Of a DNA stretch of 64,000 nucleotides, positions 1 to 8,638 are shown piece by piece; within the stretch, counting starts at the first letter, position 1; each line of letters begins with the position of its first letter. The stretch is from contig JAEWGR010000051.1 of assembly GCA_023388195.1 (NCBI GenBank), positions 18,337 to 82,336 on the forward strand, in the 5' to 3' direction. Made by a program: the position numbers and the translations under genes. The stretch comes from Bacillota bacterium. Its GTDB lineage: Bacteria; Bacillota; Negativicutes; Sporomusales; Sporomusaceae. Under the pieces are notes generated by a model. That model was not told the origin of the DNA. It saw only the letters and a program-made list of their open reading frames with translations, and did no database searches.

Positions 1-1194
1 ACTGAGATTGATGAGGCCATAGTCCGGCAGCTTGGCCAGGTAGCCCATACGACTATGCTGGGCTTAAGCAGTCTTCCGGCTTACGAATTGGCAGAACAAC
101 TGGTCGGGATTACGCCAGCCGGTCTGAATAGGGTATTTTATTCGGACGATGGTTCAACCGCTGTGGAGGTTGCCCTGAAAATGGCATTTCAGTACTGGCA
201 GCATCAGGGGAAGCCGAATAAGCAAAAGTTTATCTCACTGGAACAGGCTTACCATGGCGACACGGTGGGGACGGTCAGCGTTGGCGGCATCGATTTATTT
301 CACCGGGTATTCAAGCCGCTTCTGTTTACGCCGGTCCATATCCCGGCTCCGTCTTGTTATCACTGCCGGCTGGCCGACGATCCGGCTGTATGTGGGCTGG
401 CGTGTGCAGATAGAGTAGAGCAGGTGCTGGCAGAACAACATGAGGAGATTGCCGGCCTGATTATCGAACCCCTGGTCCAGGCGGCAGCCGGCATGTTGAT
501 GTCACCTCCCGGTTATCTGGCCAGGGTGCGCGAAATTACCCGGAAATATAATGTGCTGCTGATTGCCGATGAGGTAGCGACCGGCTTTGGCCGGACCGGA
601 AAAATGTTCGCCTGCGAGCATGAAGACGTGGCGCCAGATCTGATGGCTTTGTCCAAGGGCATCACGGGTGGCTATATGCCGCTGGCAGCAACGCTGACTA
701 CCGACGCCGTCTATCAGGCCTTTTTAGGTGATTATGCTGCAAAGAAGACTTTTTATCATGGACACTCCTACACCGGCAATCCCCTGGCCTGTGCTGCGGC
801 GCTGGCTAATCTGAGGATATTCCGCGAAGAAAAGGTTATCGAAGGGCTTGCGCCTAAAATCGCCGCCATTGCGGACAAACTGGCCGGGCTATCAGCCTCA
901 GCCCACGTGGGGGAGGTGCGACAATGCGGGCTGATCGTTGGTATTGAGCTAATGCTGGATAAAAGCAATAAGGTTCCGTATCCCTGGGAACAGGCCGCCG
1001 GGGCCAGCGTGTGCCGGCAGGCGCGCAAGTATGGGCTCATCATCCGGCCGATCGGTGATGTTGTTGTTTTCATGCCGCCCCTGGCCAGTACGGTGGCGGA
1101 GCTTAACACGATGCTGGATATTATCAACCGCTCGATCAAGGAGGTTACAGCCGCCGGGTGGGGGGACAGTGATCTTCAGCCTACTGATTTATGA
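1..1194 (+). CDS. bioA: Adenosylmethionine-8-amino-7-oxononanoate aminotransferase, 5'-truncated by the window edge
   Basis: The reading frame is open from base 1, so the gene begins outside the window; the first internal Met is at 55. It is a fold-type I PLP aminotransferase that moves an amino group from S-adenosylmethionine to KAPA in biotin synthesis. Visible features are the cofactor-phosphate region DDGSTAVEVALKMAFQYW, the segment IADEVATGFGRTGKMFACE (Asp binding the pyridine nitrogen), the PLP lysine in LSKGITGGYMPLAAT and the FYHGHSYTGNPLACAAAL stretch typical of BioA. The C-terminus GDVVVFMPPL is also BioA-like. The family is clear; a related omega-aminotransferase is much less likely. 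It ends at TGA 1192-1194, and the next transcript starts from its own promoter. Confidence 0.93.
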   Translation, partial: TEIDEAIVRQLGQVAHTTMLGLSSLPAYELAEQLVGITPAGLNRVFYSDDGSTAVEVALKMAFQYWQHQGKPNKQKFISLEQAYHGDTVGTVSVGGIDLFHRVFKPLLFTPVHIPAPSCYHCRLADDPAVCGLACADRVEQVLAEQHEEIAGLIIEPLVQAAAGMLMSPPGYLARVREITRKYNVLLIADEVATGFGRTGKMFACEHEDVAPDLMALSKGITGGYMPLAATLTTDAVYQAFLGDYAAKKTFYHGHSYTGNPLACAAALANLRIFREEKVIEGLAPKIAAIADKLAGLSASAHVGEVRQCGLIVGIELMLDKSNKVPYPWEQAAGASVCRQARKYGLIIRPIGDVVVFMPPLASTVAELNTMLDIINRSIKEVTAAGWGDSDLQPTDL

Positions 1195-1225
1195 GGATTG
1201 CAGGTAAGGAATTTTGGATAAACAA

Positions 1226-1254
1226 TTGACAAAGTCGGCCGTGTTTACTATACT
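1226..1254 (+). promoter_or_regulatory. Sigma-A type promoter of the uracil permease
   Basis: TTGACA at 1226-1231 and TATACT at 1249-1254 are separated by 17 bp. This is a near-consensus vegetative promoter placed just before the PyrR-type leader. Confidence 0.8.
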
Positions 1255-1270
1255 GAAGTAAATAAACCTT

Positions 1271-1358
1271 TAAGACGGTCCAGAGAGGCCGGCAAGGTAC
1301 GCAATGATAGTCTCTTTATGCGACTTTGCAGCCTCTCGCTTATGCGAGAGGCTTTTGT
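1271..1358 (+). promoter_or_regulatory. PyrR-binding leader and transcription attenuator
   Basis: The leader carries GTCCAGAGAGGCC (1278-1290), a close match to the PyrR-binding loop of Firmicute pyr operons. A perfect 9-bp terminator stem follows (1331-1339 with 1344-1352, loop TTAT) and runs into TTTTGTATTGT. GAGAGGC at 1283-1289 can pair with GCCTCTC at 1331-1337, giving the competing antiterminator. By analogy with Bacillus, UMP-bound PyrR would favour the terminator, so permease expression would fall when pyrimidines are plentiful. Confidence 0.88.
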
Positions 1359-1392
1359 ATTGTGTACCGGGGTGATAAAAGGAGGAATTTTA

Positions 1393-2703
1393 ATGTCCAG
1401 ACGCATTATTCAGGTTGAAGACAAGCTTCCCCTGCTCCAGTCCATTCCCCTGAGCTTACAGCACTTATTTGCTATGTTTGGCGCTACTGTTTTAGTTCCG
1501 TTTTTATTCAAGGTTAATCCTGCTACCTCGTTGCTCATGAATGGTATTGGCACACTGATTTATCTGATTGTATGCAAGGGGCGGATCCCGGCTTATCTTG
1601 GCTCCAGCTTTGCTTTCATCTCGCCGGTGTTTCTGATTATGTCACAGTATAGCTATGCAGCGGCGCAGAGCGGCTTTATTATGTTTGGTTTTTTCTTTAT
1701 GCTGATGGCTTTGCTTGTGAAAAAAGTAGGTGTCAAATGGATTGATGTCGTCTTTCCGCCTGCCGCTATGGGGGCCATTGTGGCCACGATCGGTTTGGAA
1801 CTGGCGCCGACTGCGGCCGGAATGGCCGGACTGACCGGCGATTTAATGCAGCAATTAAATATACCTGCTGATAAAGCTGTCATTGTATCAGTATTCACCC
1901 TGGCGGTTACGATTCTGGGATCGGTTCTGTTTCGTGGCTTCTTTGCGGTAATCCCCGTGTTGATCGGGGTACTGTCAGGCTATGTTTTGTCACTAATTCT
2001 GGGAATTGTTGATCTTAACAGCATTGTGAACGCCCCCTGGTTTGAGGTTCCTACCCTCTACACGCCGGAATTCAACGTCCAGGCGATGATTATTATCCTG
2101 CCGGCGATGCTGGTGGTACTGGCTGAACACATCAGTCATCTTGTCGTTACCGGCAATATTGTGGAGCGGGATCTGATAAAACAACCCGGTCTTCATCGTT
2201 CCCTGTTTGCTGATGGCGTGTCCAATGTCCTGTCCGGGCTGGTCGGTGCCACTCCCAATACTACGTATGGCGAAAACATCGGTGTCATGGCAATTACGAG
2301 GGTTTATAGTGTCTGGGTTATCGGCGGTGCCGCGACCTTTGCCATTGCCCTGTCGTTTGTCGGCAAGCTGGCTGCCTTGATTCGCAGCATTCCTGTGCCG
2401 GTTATGGGCGGCGTATGCCTGTTGTTGTTTGGTGTCATTGCGGCTGCCGGTATCCGTATGCTTGTTGAGAAAAAGGTTGATTATACCCAGGCGAAAAACC
2501 TGATCCTGACCTCGGTAGTCCTTGTTCTGGGCCTAAGCGGCGCCGCTGTTAAGCTAGGTGCTGTTGAATTAAAAGGCATGGCGCTGGGTACTGTTGTCGC
2601 CATCCTGGTCAGTCTGGCTTTTCAACTGTTTGACAAGCTGGGTCTCCTGAACGACCAAAATGAGGCTGTTGCTGAGCCTGCTGTGCAGAAAGCCAAAGCC
2701 TGA
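1393..2703 (+). CDS. uraA: Uracil permease (NCS2 family)
   Basis: A 436-residue inner-membrane protein with about 12-14 hydrophobic segments that imports uracil. ATG 1393 is chosen because GGAGG lies at 1381-1385; the frame is open further upstream, but that part overlaps the attenuator. The N-terminus PLLQSIPLSLQHLFAMFGAT is the NCS2 signature region. The mid-protein stretch AEHISHLVVTGNIVERDL and the following GLVGATPNTTYGENIGVMAITR contain the substrate-binding Glu and the NTTYGEN motif of uracil/xanthine permeases. PyrR-type control in the leader favours uracil over xanthine as substrate. It is monocistronic, with a terminator right after the stop. Confidence 0.95.
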   Translation: MSRRIIQVEDKLPLLQSIPLSLQHLFAMFGATVLVPFLFKVNPATSLLMNGIGTLIYLIVCKGRIPAYLGSSFAFISPVFLIMSQYSYAAAQSGFIMFGFFFMLMALLVKKVGVKWIDVVFPPAAMGAIVATIGLELAPTAAGMAGLTGDLMQQLNIPADKAVIVSVFTLAVTILGSVLFRGFFAVIPVLIGVLSGYVLSLILGIVDLNSIVNAPWFEVPTLYTPEFNVQAMIIILPAMLVVLAEHISHLVVTGNIVERDLIKQPGLHRSLFADGVSNVLSGLVGATPNTTYGENIGVMAITRVYSVWVIGGAATFAIALSFVGKLAALIRSIPVPVMGGVCLLLFGVIAAAGIRMLVEKKVDYTQAKNLILTSVVLVLGLSGAAVKLGAVELKGMALGTVVAILVSLAFQLFDKLGLLNDQNEAVAEPAVQKAKA

Positions 2704-2738
2704 AAGTGAGTTAGAACTTAATTCTTTTGAGTATATAA

Positions 2739-2768
2739 AAAGTGCCGCTGTGTAAGCGGCACTTTCGC
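2739..2768 (+). terminator. Rho-independent terminator after uraA
   Basis: An 11-bp perfect stem (2739-2749 with 2755-2765, loop GTGTA) begins with AAA and ends with TTT. It can also work for the convergent minus-strand yigZ. Confidence 0.75.
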
Positions 2769-2827
2769 CATTAACCGGATTTGCAGCCCTGGCTGCCTGC
2801 AGCCGGCTTTCCTGCAAAACGTAATGG

Positions 2828-3460
2828 TTAAGTTGTGATCGGCAGATATAATTCGCCCAGCGGCCGCACCTGGGCCTGGTTGGCGGTAATATCGGCAATC
2901 AGCTGCAGCAGGCTGGCTTCCCTGCCTGTGCGGGCCAGGGCCACAAGCCTGACAACCTCGCTGAACTCTTTAGTCTCAATCGGATAATTATTTAGGCGCA
3001 GCTGGTTTTCCACAGTCCCCAGCAGGTGGTAGCTCAGTTCAATGTTTAGCCGGGAATGCAGGTGGTTTTCAATGATGCCGGCGGCAGCCAGGCCATCGGC
3101 AGCTGCTTTGGTATAGGCGCGGATAAGGCCGCCGGCACCCAGTTTGATGCCGCCAAAATAGCGGGTTACCACAATGGCCGTATTTTTAACACCGGCCTTG
3201 TTGAGTACCTCTAATATTGGTTTGCCGGCTGTACCGCCGGGTTCGCCGTCGTCATCGGCCTTCTGGTATTGGCCATGAAGGCCGATGACATAAGCTGAGC
3301 AGTTATGATTAGCCTCTTTATGGCGTTTTTTTCGGTCCAGGACAAAATCCATGGCGGCAGCTTCGGTTTCCACCGGGGTGACAGCGGTCAGAAACAGGGA
3401 TTTATTAATTTCAAGAGTAACCTCGCTTGCTTGTTTTACAGTAAGATAGGCAGGCAGCAT
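2828..3460 (-). CDS. yigZ: YigZ/IMPACT family protein
   Basis: A 210-residue protein of the YigZ (IMPACT N-terminal) family. It contains the family core KKRHKEANHNCSAYVIGLHG, DDDGEPGGTAGKPIL and VVTRYFGGIKLGAGGLIRAY at residues about 45-120, followed by the C-terminal ferredoxin-like DUF1949 half. Members are linked to translation regulation or nucleic-acid binding; the exact role is unsettled. ATG at 3460 is preceded by a GAGGTG Shine-Dalgarno. It lies 12 bp after the stop of the pseudouridine synthase on the same strand, so the two probably form an operon, consistent with an RNA/translation theme. Confidence 0.9.
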   Translation of the reverse strand: MLPAYLTVKQASEVTLEINKSLFLTAVTPVETEAAAMDFVLDRKKRHKEANHNCSAYVIGLHGQYQKADDDGEPGGTAGKPILEVLNKAGVKNTAIVVTRYFGGIKLGAGGLIRAYTKAAADGLAAAGIIENHLHSRLNIELSYHLLGTVENQLRLNNYPIETKEFSEVVRLVALARTGREASLLQLIADITANQAQVRPLGELYLPITT

Positions 3461-3472
3461 AAAGACACCTCA

Positions 3473-4378
3473 TTAGACGGATTCGCCAGCGGCAAAAGCT
3501 TGCAGAGCCTGGGTAAAATCGCCAGGCAGAGGGGCGGTAACCGTAATTTGCTGATTATCTCCCAGGCGTTCGAAGGTGACAGACAGGGCGTGCAGGGCTT
3601 GGCGGGGCATAAGCGGCGAGCGGACCCCATACATACGGTCGCCAATAACGGGGTGGCCGCGGTGGGCCAGATGGACACGGATTTGATGGGTCCGGCCGGT
3701 ATCCAGCAGCAACTCCAGCAAAGCTGCCCCGGAAAAACAGCGGATTGTCCGGTAATGAGTTACTGCCGTTTCCCCTGTGGGGCTGACGGCCCGGCGGTTG
3801 GCGAGACTGGGGTGCGGGCCAAGGGGGGCGTCAATTATGCCGGCCGGGGGCTCAACGCTGCCTGAAACCAGAGCCCAGTAGCTGCGTTTTAATACCCGGG
3901 CCTGCAGCTGTTGTTCGAGCAGGAACTGGCTGCGGGCATCTTTGGCAAAAATGACACAGCCCGACGTGTCCCGGTCCAGGCGGTGGACAGGGCGAATGGT
4001 ACTGACTATGCCGCGCCCGGCTAAATGGTGGGCTAAATAATTGGCTAAGGTGCCGCCGGTTGTCTGGCCGGCAGGATGCACAAGCTGGTAAGGGGGTTTG
4101 TTTAAGACCAGCATATAGTCGTCCTCATAGAGGATTTCAATGTTTCCCGGTTCAGGCTGAACGCCATACGATAGATCCTCCATGACCAGAACCCGTAAAG
4201 TGTCTTGCGGTTTAAGCGGCTTTTTCAAAAAAACTGATTTACCGTTCAGGTAAATGCCTTTTTGGCGGGTCAATTTTTGGATCTTACGCCCGGAATAATG
4301 CAAGACCTGTTTTAGATAGTCTTCGACAGTAAGTCCGCTATGGTCGGGCGTGACTTTATGGGTCTGAAATGATTTCAT
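3473..4378 (-). CDS. RluA-family pseudouridine synthase
   Basis: A 301-residue RNA pseudouridine synthase. An N-terminal S4-like segment (KIQKLTRQKGIYLNGKSV, about residues 30-50) precedes the catalytic domain with PVHRLDRDTSGCVIFAKDA, whose second Asp is the catalytic nucleophile of the RluA/RluC/RluD class. The C-terminal DTGRTHQIRVHLAHRGHPVI is the conserved RNA-binding signature. ATG 4378 is preferred because AGAAGG lies 8 bases upstream; the frame stays open to 4543, but that extension has no ribosome site and is basic, cysteine-rich and unlike the family. Which uridine it modifies cannot be told from sequence. Confidence 0.92.
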   Translation of the reverse strand: MKSFQTHKVTPDHSGLTVEDYLKQVLHYSGRKIQKLTRQKGIYLNGKSVFLKKPLKPQDTLRVLVMEDLSYGVQPEPGNIEILYEDDYMLVLNKPPYQLVHPAGQTTGGTLANYLAHHLAGRGIVSTIRPVHRLDRDTSGCVIFAKDARSQFLLEQQLQARVLKRSYWALVSGSVEPPAGIIDAPLGPHPSLANRRAVSPTGETAVTHYRTIRCFSGAALLELLLDTGRTHQIRVHLAHRGHPVIGDRMYGVRSPLMPRQALHALSVTFERLGDNQQITVTAPLPGDFTQALQAFAAGESV

Positions 4379-4796
4379 GGGGGCAGCCTTCTTTCCTAAT
4401 GACGTTATACTACGCTTTACGGTCTGCCTGGCCAATTGTGGCCTGTTGCAGAAGTTAAATCTAAATCGCGGGTCGGGCTTCACAGCGCATGCTTTTATTG
4501 CTAAACTAAATATAGATGAAAAAGCCAAAATTGGCAAATTCATTTAGTCAACCAATATAATATTTATTATATACATAGTACAATATTAATTTAAAATTAA
4601 ATTTTAAAGAGAAAAACAATTTGTCAATGCTAATTATTGACTTTTAAGGACTAAAATGGTAACATTTTCATAAATACATAGTAACCCCTGTTGTATAGGC
4701 AGGGGTAAAAGGCCAACTCAATCAAATATATTCGGAGCTTGCCTGTATGGGCTTTTTTTATTTTTGCAGGGGTGGCTGGGAGATGGAGGAATTTTT
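4379..4796. other. AT-rich intergenic region with several small hairpins before the chemoreceptor
   Basis: About 420 bases between the divergent rluA-like and chemoreceptor genes. A very AT-rich stretch (about 4555-4680) holds two perfect inverted repeats: GTCAAT/ATTGAC (4623-4628, 4636-4641) and AAAATG/CATTTT around a GTAA loop (4653-4668). Then comes ACCCCTG/CAGGGGT (4684-4690, 4700-4706) and a T-run at about 4753-4759. The layout suggests a promoter with an operator and a structured 5' leader, but it matches no riboswitch I recognise; I specifically looked for a c-di-GMP aptamer and did not see one. Confidence 0.4.
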
Positions 4797-6779
4797 ATGT
4801 CGTTCAAGGCGCTGTTTAACAGTTTGCAGAGTAAGATGACGGCTGTGTGTGTGTTGATGGCCCTGGTGCCTGCCATCATTATCGGGCTTGTTGCCAGCCA
4901 GAAGGCTAATTCGTTATTGGATACTTCCGGCAGAATGACGCAGGCCAGCAAGGCGACACGGGTCGCAGACCGGTTAGATCAGTACTTGCTGGATGGGCAG
5001 GCTAATATTAGTGCCCTGGCCAAAACCCCGTTTATAGCGGCCATGGGTTCTGGTGAACAAGCCAAAACATTGCGGGCTTTTTATGAAGGCAACGGCATGT
5101 TTGAATTACTTTTTTGCGTAAATCCCCAGGGTGTTATTCAGGGTACCTGGCCGCATTCCGACTTTGGCGGCAAGAAGGATTTTTCTGACAGGCAATGGTT
5201 TAAGGATGTTGTCAATGCTAAGAAAACAGTTATTTCTGATACCTATGTGTCGGCATTTACCCAACAGGCGACAGCGCCGATTGTTGCCCCGATTTTTGAT
5301 GAGCAGGGACAGCTGCTGGGATATGTTGGCGGCAATCTCAAGCTTGGCAATGTAACCACGCTGGCCCAGGAGTTAAACGAAGGTAATACGGGTAAAGCCA
5401 TTATTCTTGATAAAAAATACTTTTATCTTACTGACAGCCGCGACGAGGAAAAAGCGAAAGCCCACGAATTATATAAAGATGAGCAGATTTTGCCGATCCT
5501 GTCGAGTGGTTCCGGTCAGGTCGCTGTTATCGGTTCTAATCTTGTCAGTTACGCTCCGATCGGGCAGACCGGCTGGTCGGTGTTAAAACTGCAAAACTCG
5601 GCTGAAGCAATGGCCAGTGCCGGCGATTTGCAAAAGTTTATTTTGATAGTATTGCTTATTTCCGGTGTAGGAATTGGTATAGCCGGTTTCTATCTGGTAA
5701 AAAGAATCAGCAGGCCGATCACTGCCATTGCCGCCACGGCTGAGCAGATTGCGGCCGGCCAGATTGTCAAGGCCGATATTGACTATCAGGGTGAAGATGA
5801 GTTAAAGCGCCTGATAAATTCTTTCGGGACCATGACGGAGAACCTCCAATCCTTATTGCAGCAAACAAGCAGCTCGACTGTGCTGGTGACTAATGCTACC
5901 GGTTTTCTGGCTGCCAATGCCGAGCAGTCGGCCCAGGCTTCGAGTCAGATTGCGATCGCCATCGGCGAAGTGGCATCAGGTTCGGAAAAACAGATTTATG
6001 CGGTGCAGAACACGGTAGCTGTTGTGGATGAGATGGCCAGAGGCCTCAACGGGGTTGTTGCCAGCATGAATGAAGTGGCTGCAGCCTCTCAGCAAACGGC
6101 ACTGGCCGCTAATGCCGGCAATAAAGAAATCGTTTCCGCCGTGGCGCAGATGGATCAGATTGAAACTACAGTAACCAATCTGGCCCGGGTCATTACCAAA
6201 CTTGGCGAGCAGTCGCAGAAAATCGGCCAGATCATCAACACCATTTCCGGTATTGCCAGCCAGACGAATCTGCTGGCCCTTAATGCCGCCATTGAAGCGG
6301 CCCGGGCCGGCGAGCAGGGACGGGGTTTTGCTGTTGTGGCCGAAGAGGTGCGCAAGCTGGCTGAACAATCGGAAGATGCCGCCAAGCAGATTGCAACCTT
6401 GATTAGGGATGTCCAGGTTGATACGGAAAGTGCTGTTGCGGCCATGAGCGATGGCAGCAAACAGGTGCAGGTTGGCTCAGCGGTGGTCAACTCGGCCGGC
6501 AAGGTTTTCCAGGAAATCGAGACACTCATTGCAGCCGCTACAGGCAAGATTCACACTGTTTCCGATGAGGCGCGGCAAATGGCTGCGCGGGGCGGGCAGA
6601 TTGTGGACTCCGTCAGGGAGATTGAGGAGATAAGTAAAGAAAATGCCATGCATACTCAGTCTGTCTCTGCGGCTACGCAGCAGCAAACCGCAGCTATGCA
6701 GGAGGTGGCTTCATCAAGCCAGGGCCTGGAAAACATGGTGCAGGAGCTTAATGCGGTCGTAAAGCGATTTAAAATTTAA
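4797..6779 (+). CDS. Methyl-accepting chemotaxis protein with dCache sensor
   Basis: A 660-residue transmembrane chemoreceptor. Order: TM1 (about residues 15-35, [15 protein letters not shown]), periplasmic double-Cache domain (about 40-280, with [19 protein letters not shown] typical of Cache), TM2 (about 280-305), HAMP (about 305-355, [19 protein letters not shown]), then a signalling domain whose hairpin tip [20 protein letters not shown] and following [20 protein letters not shown] are almost invariant in the family. It should feed CheA/CheW; dCache receptors often bind amino acids or organic acids, but the ligand is unknown. ATG 4797 follows GGAGG at 4786-4790. It is monocistronic. Confidence 0.96.
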   Translation: MSFKALFNSLQSKMTAVCVLMALVPAIIIGLVASQKANSLLDTSGRMTQASKATRVADRLDQYLLDGQANISALAKTPFIAAMGSGEQAKTLRAFYEGNGMFELLFCVNPQGVIQGTWPHSDFGGKKDFSDRQWFKDVVNAKKTVISDTYVSAFTQQATAPIVAPIFDEQGQLLGYVGGNLKLGNVTTLAQELNEGNTGKAIILDKKYFYLTDSRDEEKAKAHELYKDEQILPILSSGSGQVAVIGSNLVSYAPIGQTGWSVLKLQNSAEAMASAGDLQKFILIVLLISGVGIGIAGFYLVKRISRPITAIAATAEQIAAGQIVKADIDYQGEDELKRLINSFGTMTENLQSLLQQTSSSTVLVTNATGFLAANAEQSAQASSQIAIAIGEVASGSEKQIYAVQNTVAVVDEMARGLNGVVASMNEVAAASQQTALAANAGNKEIVSAVAQMDQIETTVTNLARVITKLGEQSQKIGQIINTISGIASQTNLLALNAAIEAARAGEQGRGFAVVAEEVRKLAEQSEDAAKQIATLIRDVQVDTESAVAAMSDGSKQVQVGSAVVNSAGKVFQEIETLIAAATGKIHTVSDEARQMAARGGQIVDSVREIEEISKENAMHTQSVSAATQQQTAAMQEVASSSQGLENMVQELNAVVKRFKI

Positions 6780-6820
6780 GCCGGTCTGTTGCCGGCAGCG
6801 GCTGAACCTTACAGACGGTA

Positions 6821-6859
6821 AACAAGTATAGCCCGGTTAAGCGGGTTATACTTGTTTTT
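6821..6859 (+). terminator. Rho-independent terminator after the chemoreceptor gene
   Basis: A 15-bp stem (6821-6835 with 6842-6856, one G-U pair), loop GTTAAG, then a T-run. Confidence 0.9.
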
Positions 6860-6966
6860 GTATAGCAGGGCTTTTTTAGGTTGAGGTAACTATGGTATGA
6901 TAAATAAAATAGACTTTTGATTTTACCGGATAATTATTTTCTAAAACCTGGAAGGAAAGAGAACAG

Positions 6967-8022
6967 ATGCTGGCAACTCCATTATTGGCCTGGTATTATA
7001 AAAATGGCAGAGACCTGCCCTGGCGCAGGGATAAGGATGCCTATAAGATATGGGTTTCCGAGATTATGCTGCAGCAAACGCGGGTAGAGGCTGTAAAAGA
7101 CTATTATGAACGGTGGCTGGAAAGGTTTCCGACACCGGCGGTGCTGGCGCAGGCATCAGAGCAGGAGGTTCTTACTTACTGGCAGGGGCTGGGCTACTAC
7201 AGCCGGGCCCGTAATTTGCTGGCCGGAGTCAGGGAGGTCTGTGCGGAATATGGCGGCCAGGTACCTGATGATCCTGCCCTGATTCAACAGCTGCCTGGGG
7301 TTGGTTCGTATACAGCCGGGGCTATTGCCAGTATTGCTTATAACCAGGTGGCACCGGCTGTTGACGGCAATGTGCTGAGGATCTTCAGCCGGTTATTTTG
7401 CCTGGAGGAAGATATTACCAGGATGGCCACCAAACGGGCGGTTGAGCGCTTAGTTATGCAGCATATTCCCCGGCAATGGCCGGGTGATTTTAATCAGGCG
7501 CTGATGGATTTGGGGGCTATGATCTGCATACCCCGGCGGCCGCGCTGCCCGGAATGTCCGCTGGCTGATTTATGTGAGGCCTACCGGCGGGAGGTTCAGG
7601 ATATGCTGCCCGTCCGGGCGCCGAAAAAGGCGCCGCAGCTTGTCACGCTGGCGGCCGGGGTTGTGCAGCGGGACGGGAATTTCCTGGTGCGGCAGCGGCC
7701 GGCAACCGGTCTGTTAGCCGGGATGTGGGAATTTCCGGCAGCAGAAATTGGGGCGGGGGACATAGCTGCTGCGCAGCTAAGAGAAGCATTCCGCAGTGCC
7801 TTGCTGCAGACGGTGTCTATTGAAGAAAAATTATTTCATTGCCAGCACACGTTCAGCCATCGGCAATGGGATATTACTTTTTACCGGTGCCAATGGCTGG
7901 CCGGGGATGAACCCGGGGTTCAAGCCTGCTGGCTAAGTAAGACAGCACTGGGCACCGTACCCTGGGCCGGTCCACATCATAAAATGGCATTGGCCTTAAG
8001 CGAAGGCCTGTATAACAAATAA
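6967..8022 (+). CDS. mutY: A/G-specific adenine glycosylase
   Basis: A 351-residue DNA-repair glycosylase that removes adenine mispaired with 8-oxoguanine. The N-terminal HhH-GPD domain shows SEIMLQQTRVEAVKDYYERW, the hairpin LPGVGSYTAGAIASIAYN and the catalytic Asp in VDGNVLRIFSR. The [4Fe-4S] cluster cysteines are in CIPRRPRCPECPLADLC (Cys-X6-Cys-X2-Cys-X5-Cys). The C-terminal NUDIX-like domain (about 230-350, LAGMWEFPAAE, HTFSHRQWDI) recognises 8-oxoG. The length is typical. It stands alone between two terminators. Confidence 0.97.
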   Translation: MLATPLLAWYYKNGRDLPWRRDKDAYKIWVSEIMLQQTRVEAVKDYYERWLERFPTPAVLAQASEQEVLTYWQGLGYYSRARNLLAGVREVCAEYGGQVPDDPALIQQLPGVGSYTAGAIASIAYNQVAPAVDGNVLRIFSRLFCLEEDITRMATKRAVERLVMQHIPRQWPGDFNQALMDLGAMICIPRRPRCPECPLADLCEAYRREVQDMLPVRAPKKAPQLVTLAAGVVQRDGNFLVRQRPATGLLAGMWEFPAAEIGAGDIAAAQLREAFRSALLQTVSIEEKLFHCQHTFSHRQWDITFYRCQWLAGDEPGVQACWLSKTALGTVPWAGPHHKMALALSEGLYNK

Positions 8023-8027
8023 ACACC

Positions 8028-8070
8028 AAGCTGCTCCCCGGTCAGTGGACCGGGGAGCAGCTTTTCTTTT
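8028..8070 (+). terminator. Rho-independent terminator after mutY
   Basis: A perfect 16-bp GC-rich stem (8028-8043 with 8048-8063, loop AGTG) followed by TTCTTTT. Confidence 0.95.
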
Positions 8071-8107
8071 TACATGGTCAGAAATCATAGTGGTTTCTGA
8101 TTTTTAA

Positions 8108-8178
8108 AAGAACGACTATATCCCAAAACAGAACAGGCGGCTTCTGCCGGTGCTCTGAGGGATTTGCCACTAGCCCTT
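8108..8178 (+). repeat. Dispersed intergenic repeat, copy A
   Basis: This stretch begins AAGAACGACTATA, continues ACAGGCGGCTTCTGCC and CTCTGAGGGA, and ends with a degenerate CACTAGCC. The same string of motifs recurs at 54110-54184 (copy B); its right half recurs at 47848-47893 (C) and 11320-11350 (D). All four copies have the same orientation and lie between genes. The GGC...GCC and TTGGC...GCCAG segments can fold as small hairpins. Function unknown. Confidence 0.75.
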
Positions 8179-8270
8179 AGCCGCTAACAGGTAGGGAAGG
8201 TCATAAAAATAATAGTTGATGTGTAACCGATATAGAAACCCGGTCATAGCATATAGCAGATGGCCTGATT

Positions 8271-8343
8271 GTTAGCTGAGGCTAAAAAATATAGTTACCT
8301 GTAGCTAACTTATATTTTTTGGCAATCTGTTAGCTAAGGTTAA
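8271..8343 (+). promoter_or_regulatory. DtxR/MntR-like operator boxes before feoA
   Basis: Two near-identical 14-mers, TTAGCTGAGGCTAA (8272-8285) and TTAGCTAAGGTTAA (8330-8343), resemble the TTAGGTTAG-type boxes of iron-responsive DtxR/IdeR proteins. A weaker inverted repeat GTTACC/GCTAAC lies between them (8294-8309). The second box ends 5 bases before the feoA ribosome site. The DtxR-family repressor encoded at 10861-11286 is the obvious candidate to bind here and shut feo when iron is plentiful. Confidence 0.65.
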
Positions 8344-8360
8344 GTTAGGGAGGTTTGTAT

Positions 8361-8636
8361 ATGAATACACAGCCTATGTCAACAATTGCTCTTTCAGATT
8401 TAGCGGTAGGTGCATCCTGTTATGTGGCCAGTGTGGAGCTGGAAGGGTTATTGAGACGGCGGATTCTGGATTTAGGCATGGTGCCGGGGACTTCTGTCCG
8501 GTGCGTGCGGAAAAGTCCGGCCGGTGACCCGATTGCTTACGCGGTCCGGGGCAGTACCATTGCACTGCGAAATGACGATGCCCGCCTCATCCGGGCCTAT
8601 GTAACCGATAAGACTGACAGGGACGGGAGGGATTAA
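8361..8636 (+). CDS. feoA: Ferrous iron transport protein A
   Basis: A 91-residue cytosolic SH3-like FeoA protein. It shows the family pattern LEGLLRRRILDLGMVPGTSVRCVRK followed by DPIAYAVRGSTIALRNDDARLI (residues about 25-80). FeoA assists the FeoB G-protein/permease in Fe(II) uptake. ATG 8361 has GGGAGG at 8348-8353; an in-frame TTG two codons earlier is less likely. It is first in the feoA-feoB operon, two bases ahead of the next start. Confidence 0.93.
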   Translation: MNTQPMSTIALSDLAVGASCYVASVELEGLLRRRILDLGMVPGTSVRCVRKSPAGDPIAYAVRGSTIALRNDDARLIRAYVTDKTDRDGRD

Positions 8637-8638
8637 CA

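Noticed and set aside
3305..3865. 186-codon plus-strand frame across yigZ and the pseudouridine synthase
   Set aside because: It spans two well-supported genes on the other strand and shows no family features.
4560..4796. Possible c-di-GMP riboswitch before the chemoreceptor
   Set aside because: The hairpins do not show the GEMM core sequence or the tetraloop/receptor arrangement; kept only as an unassigned leader.
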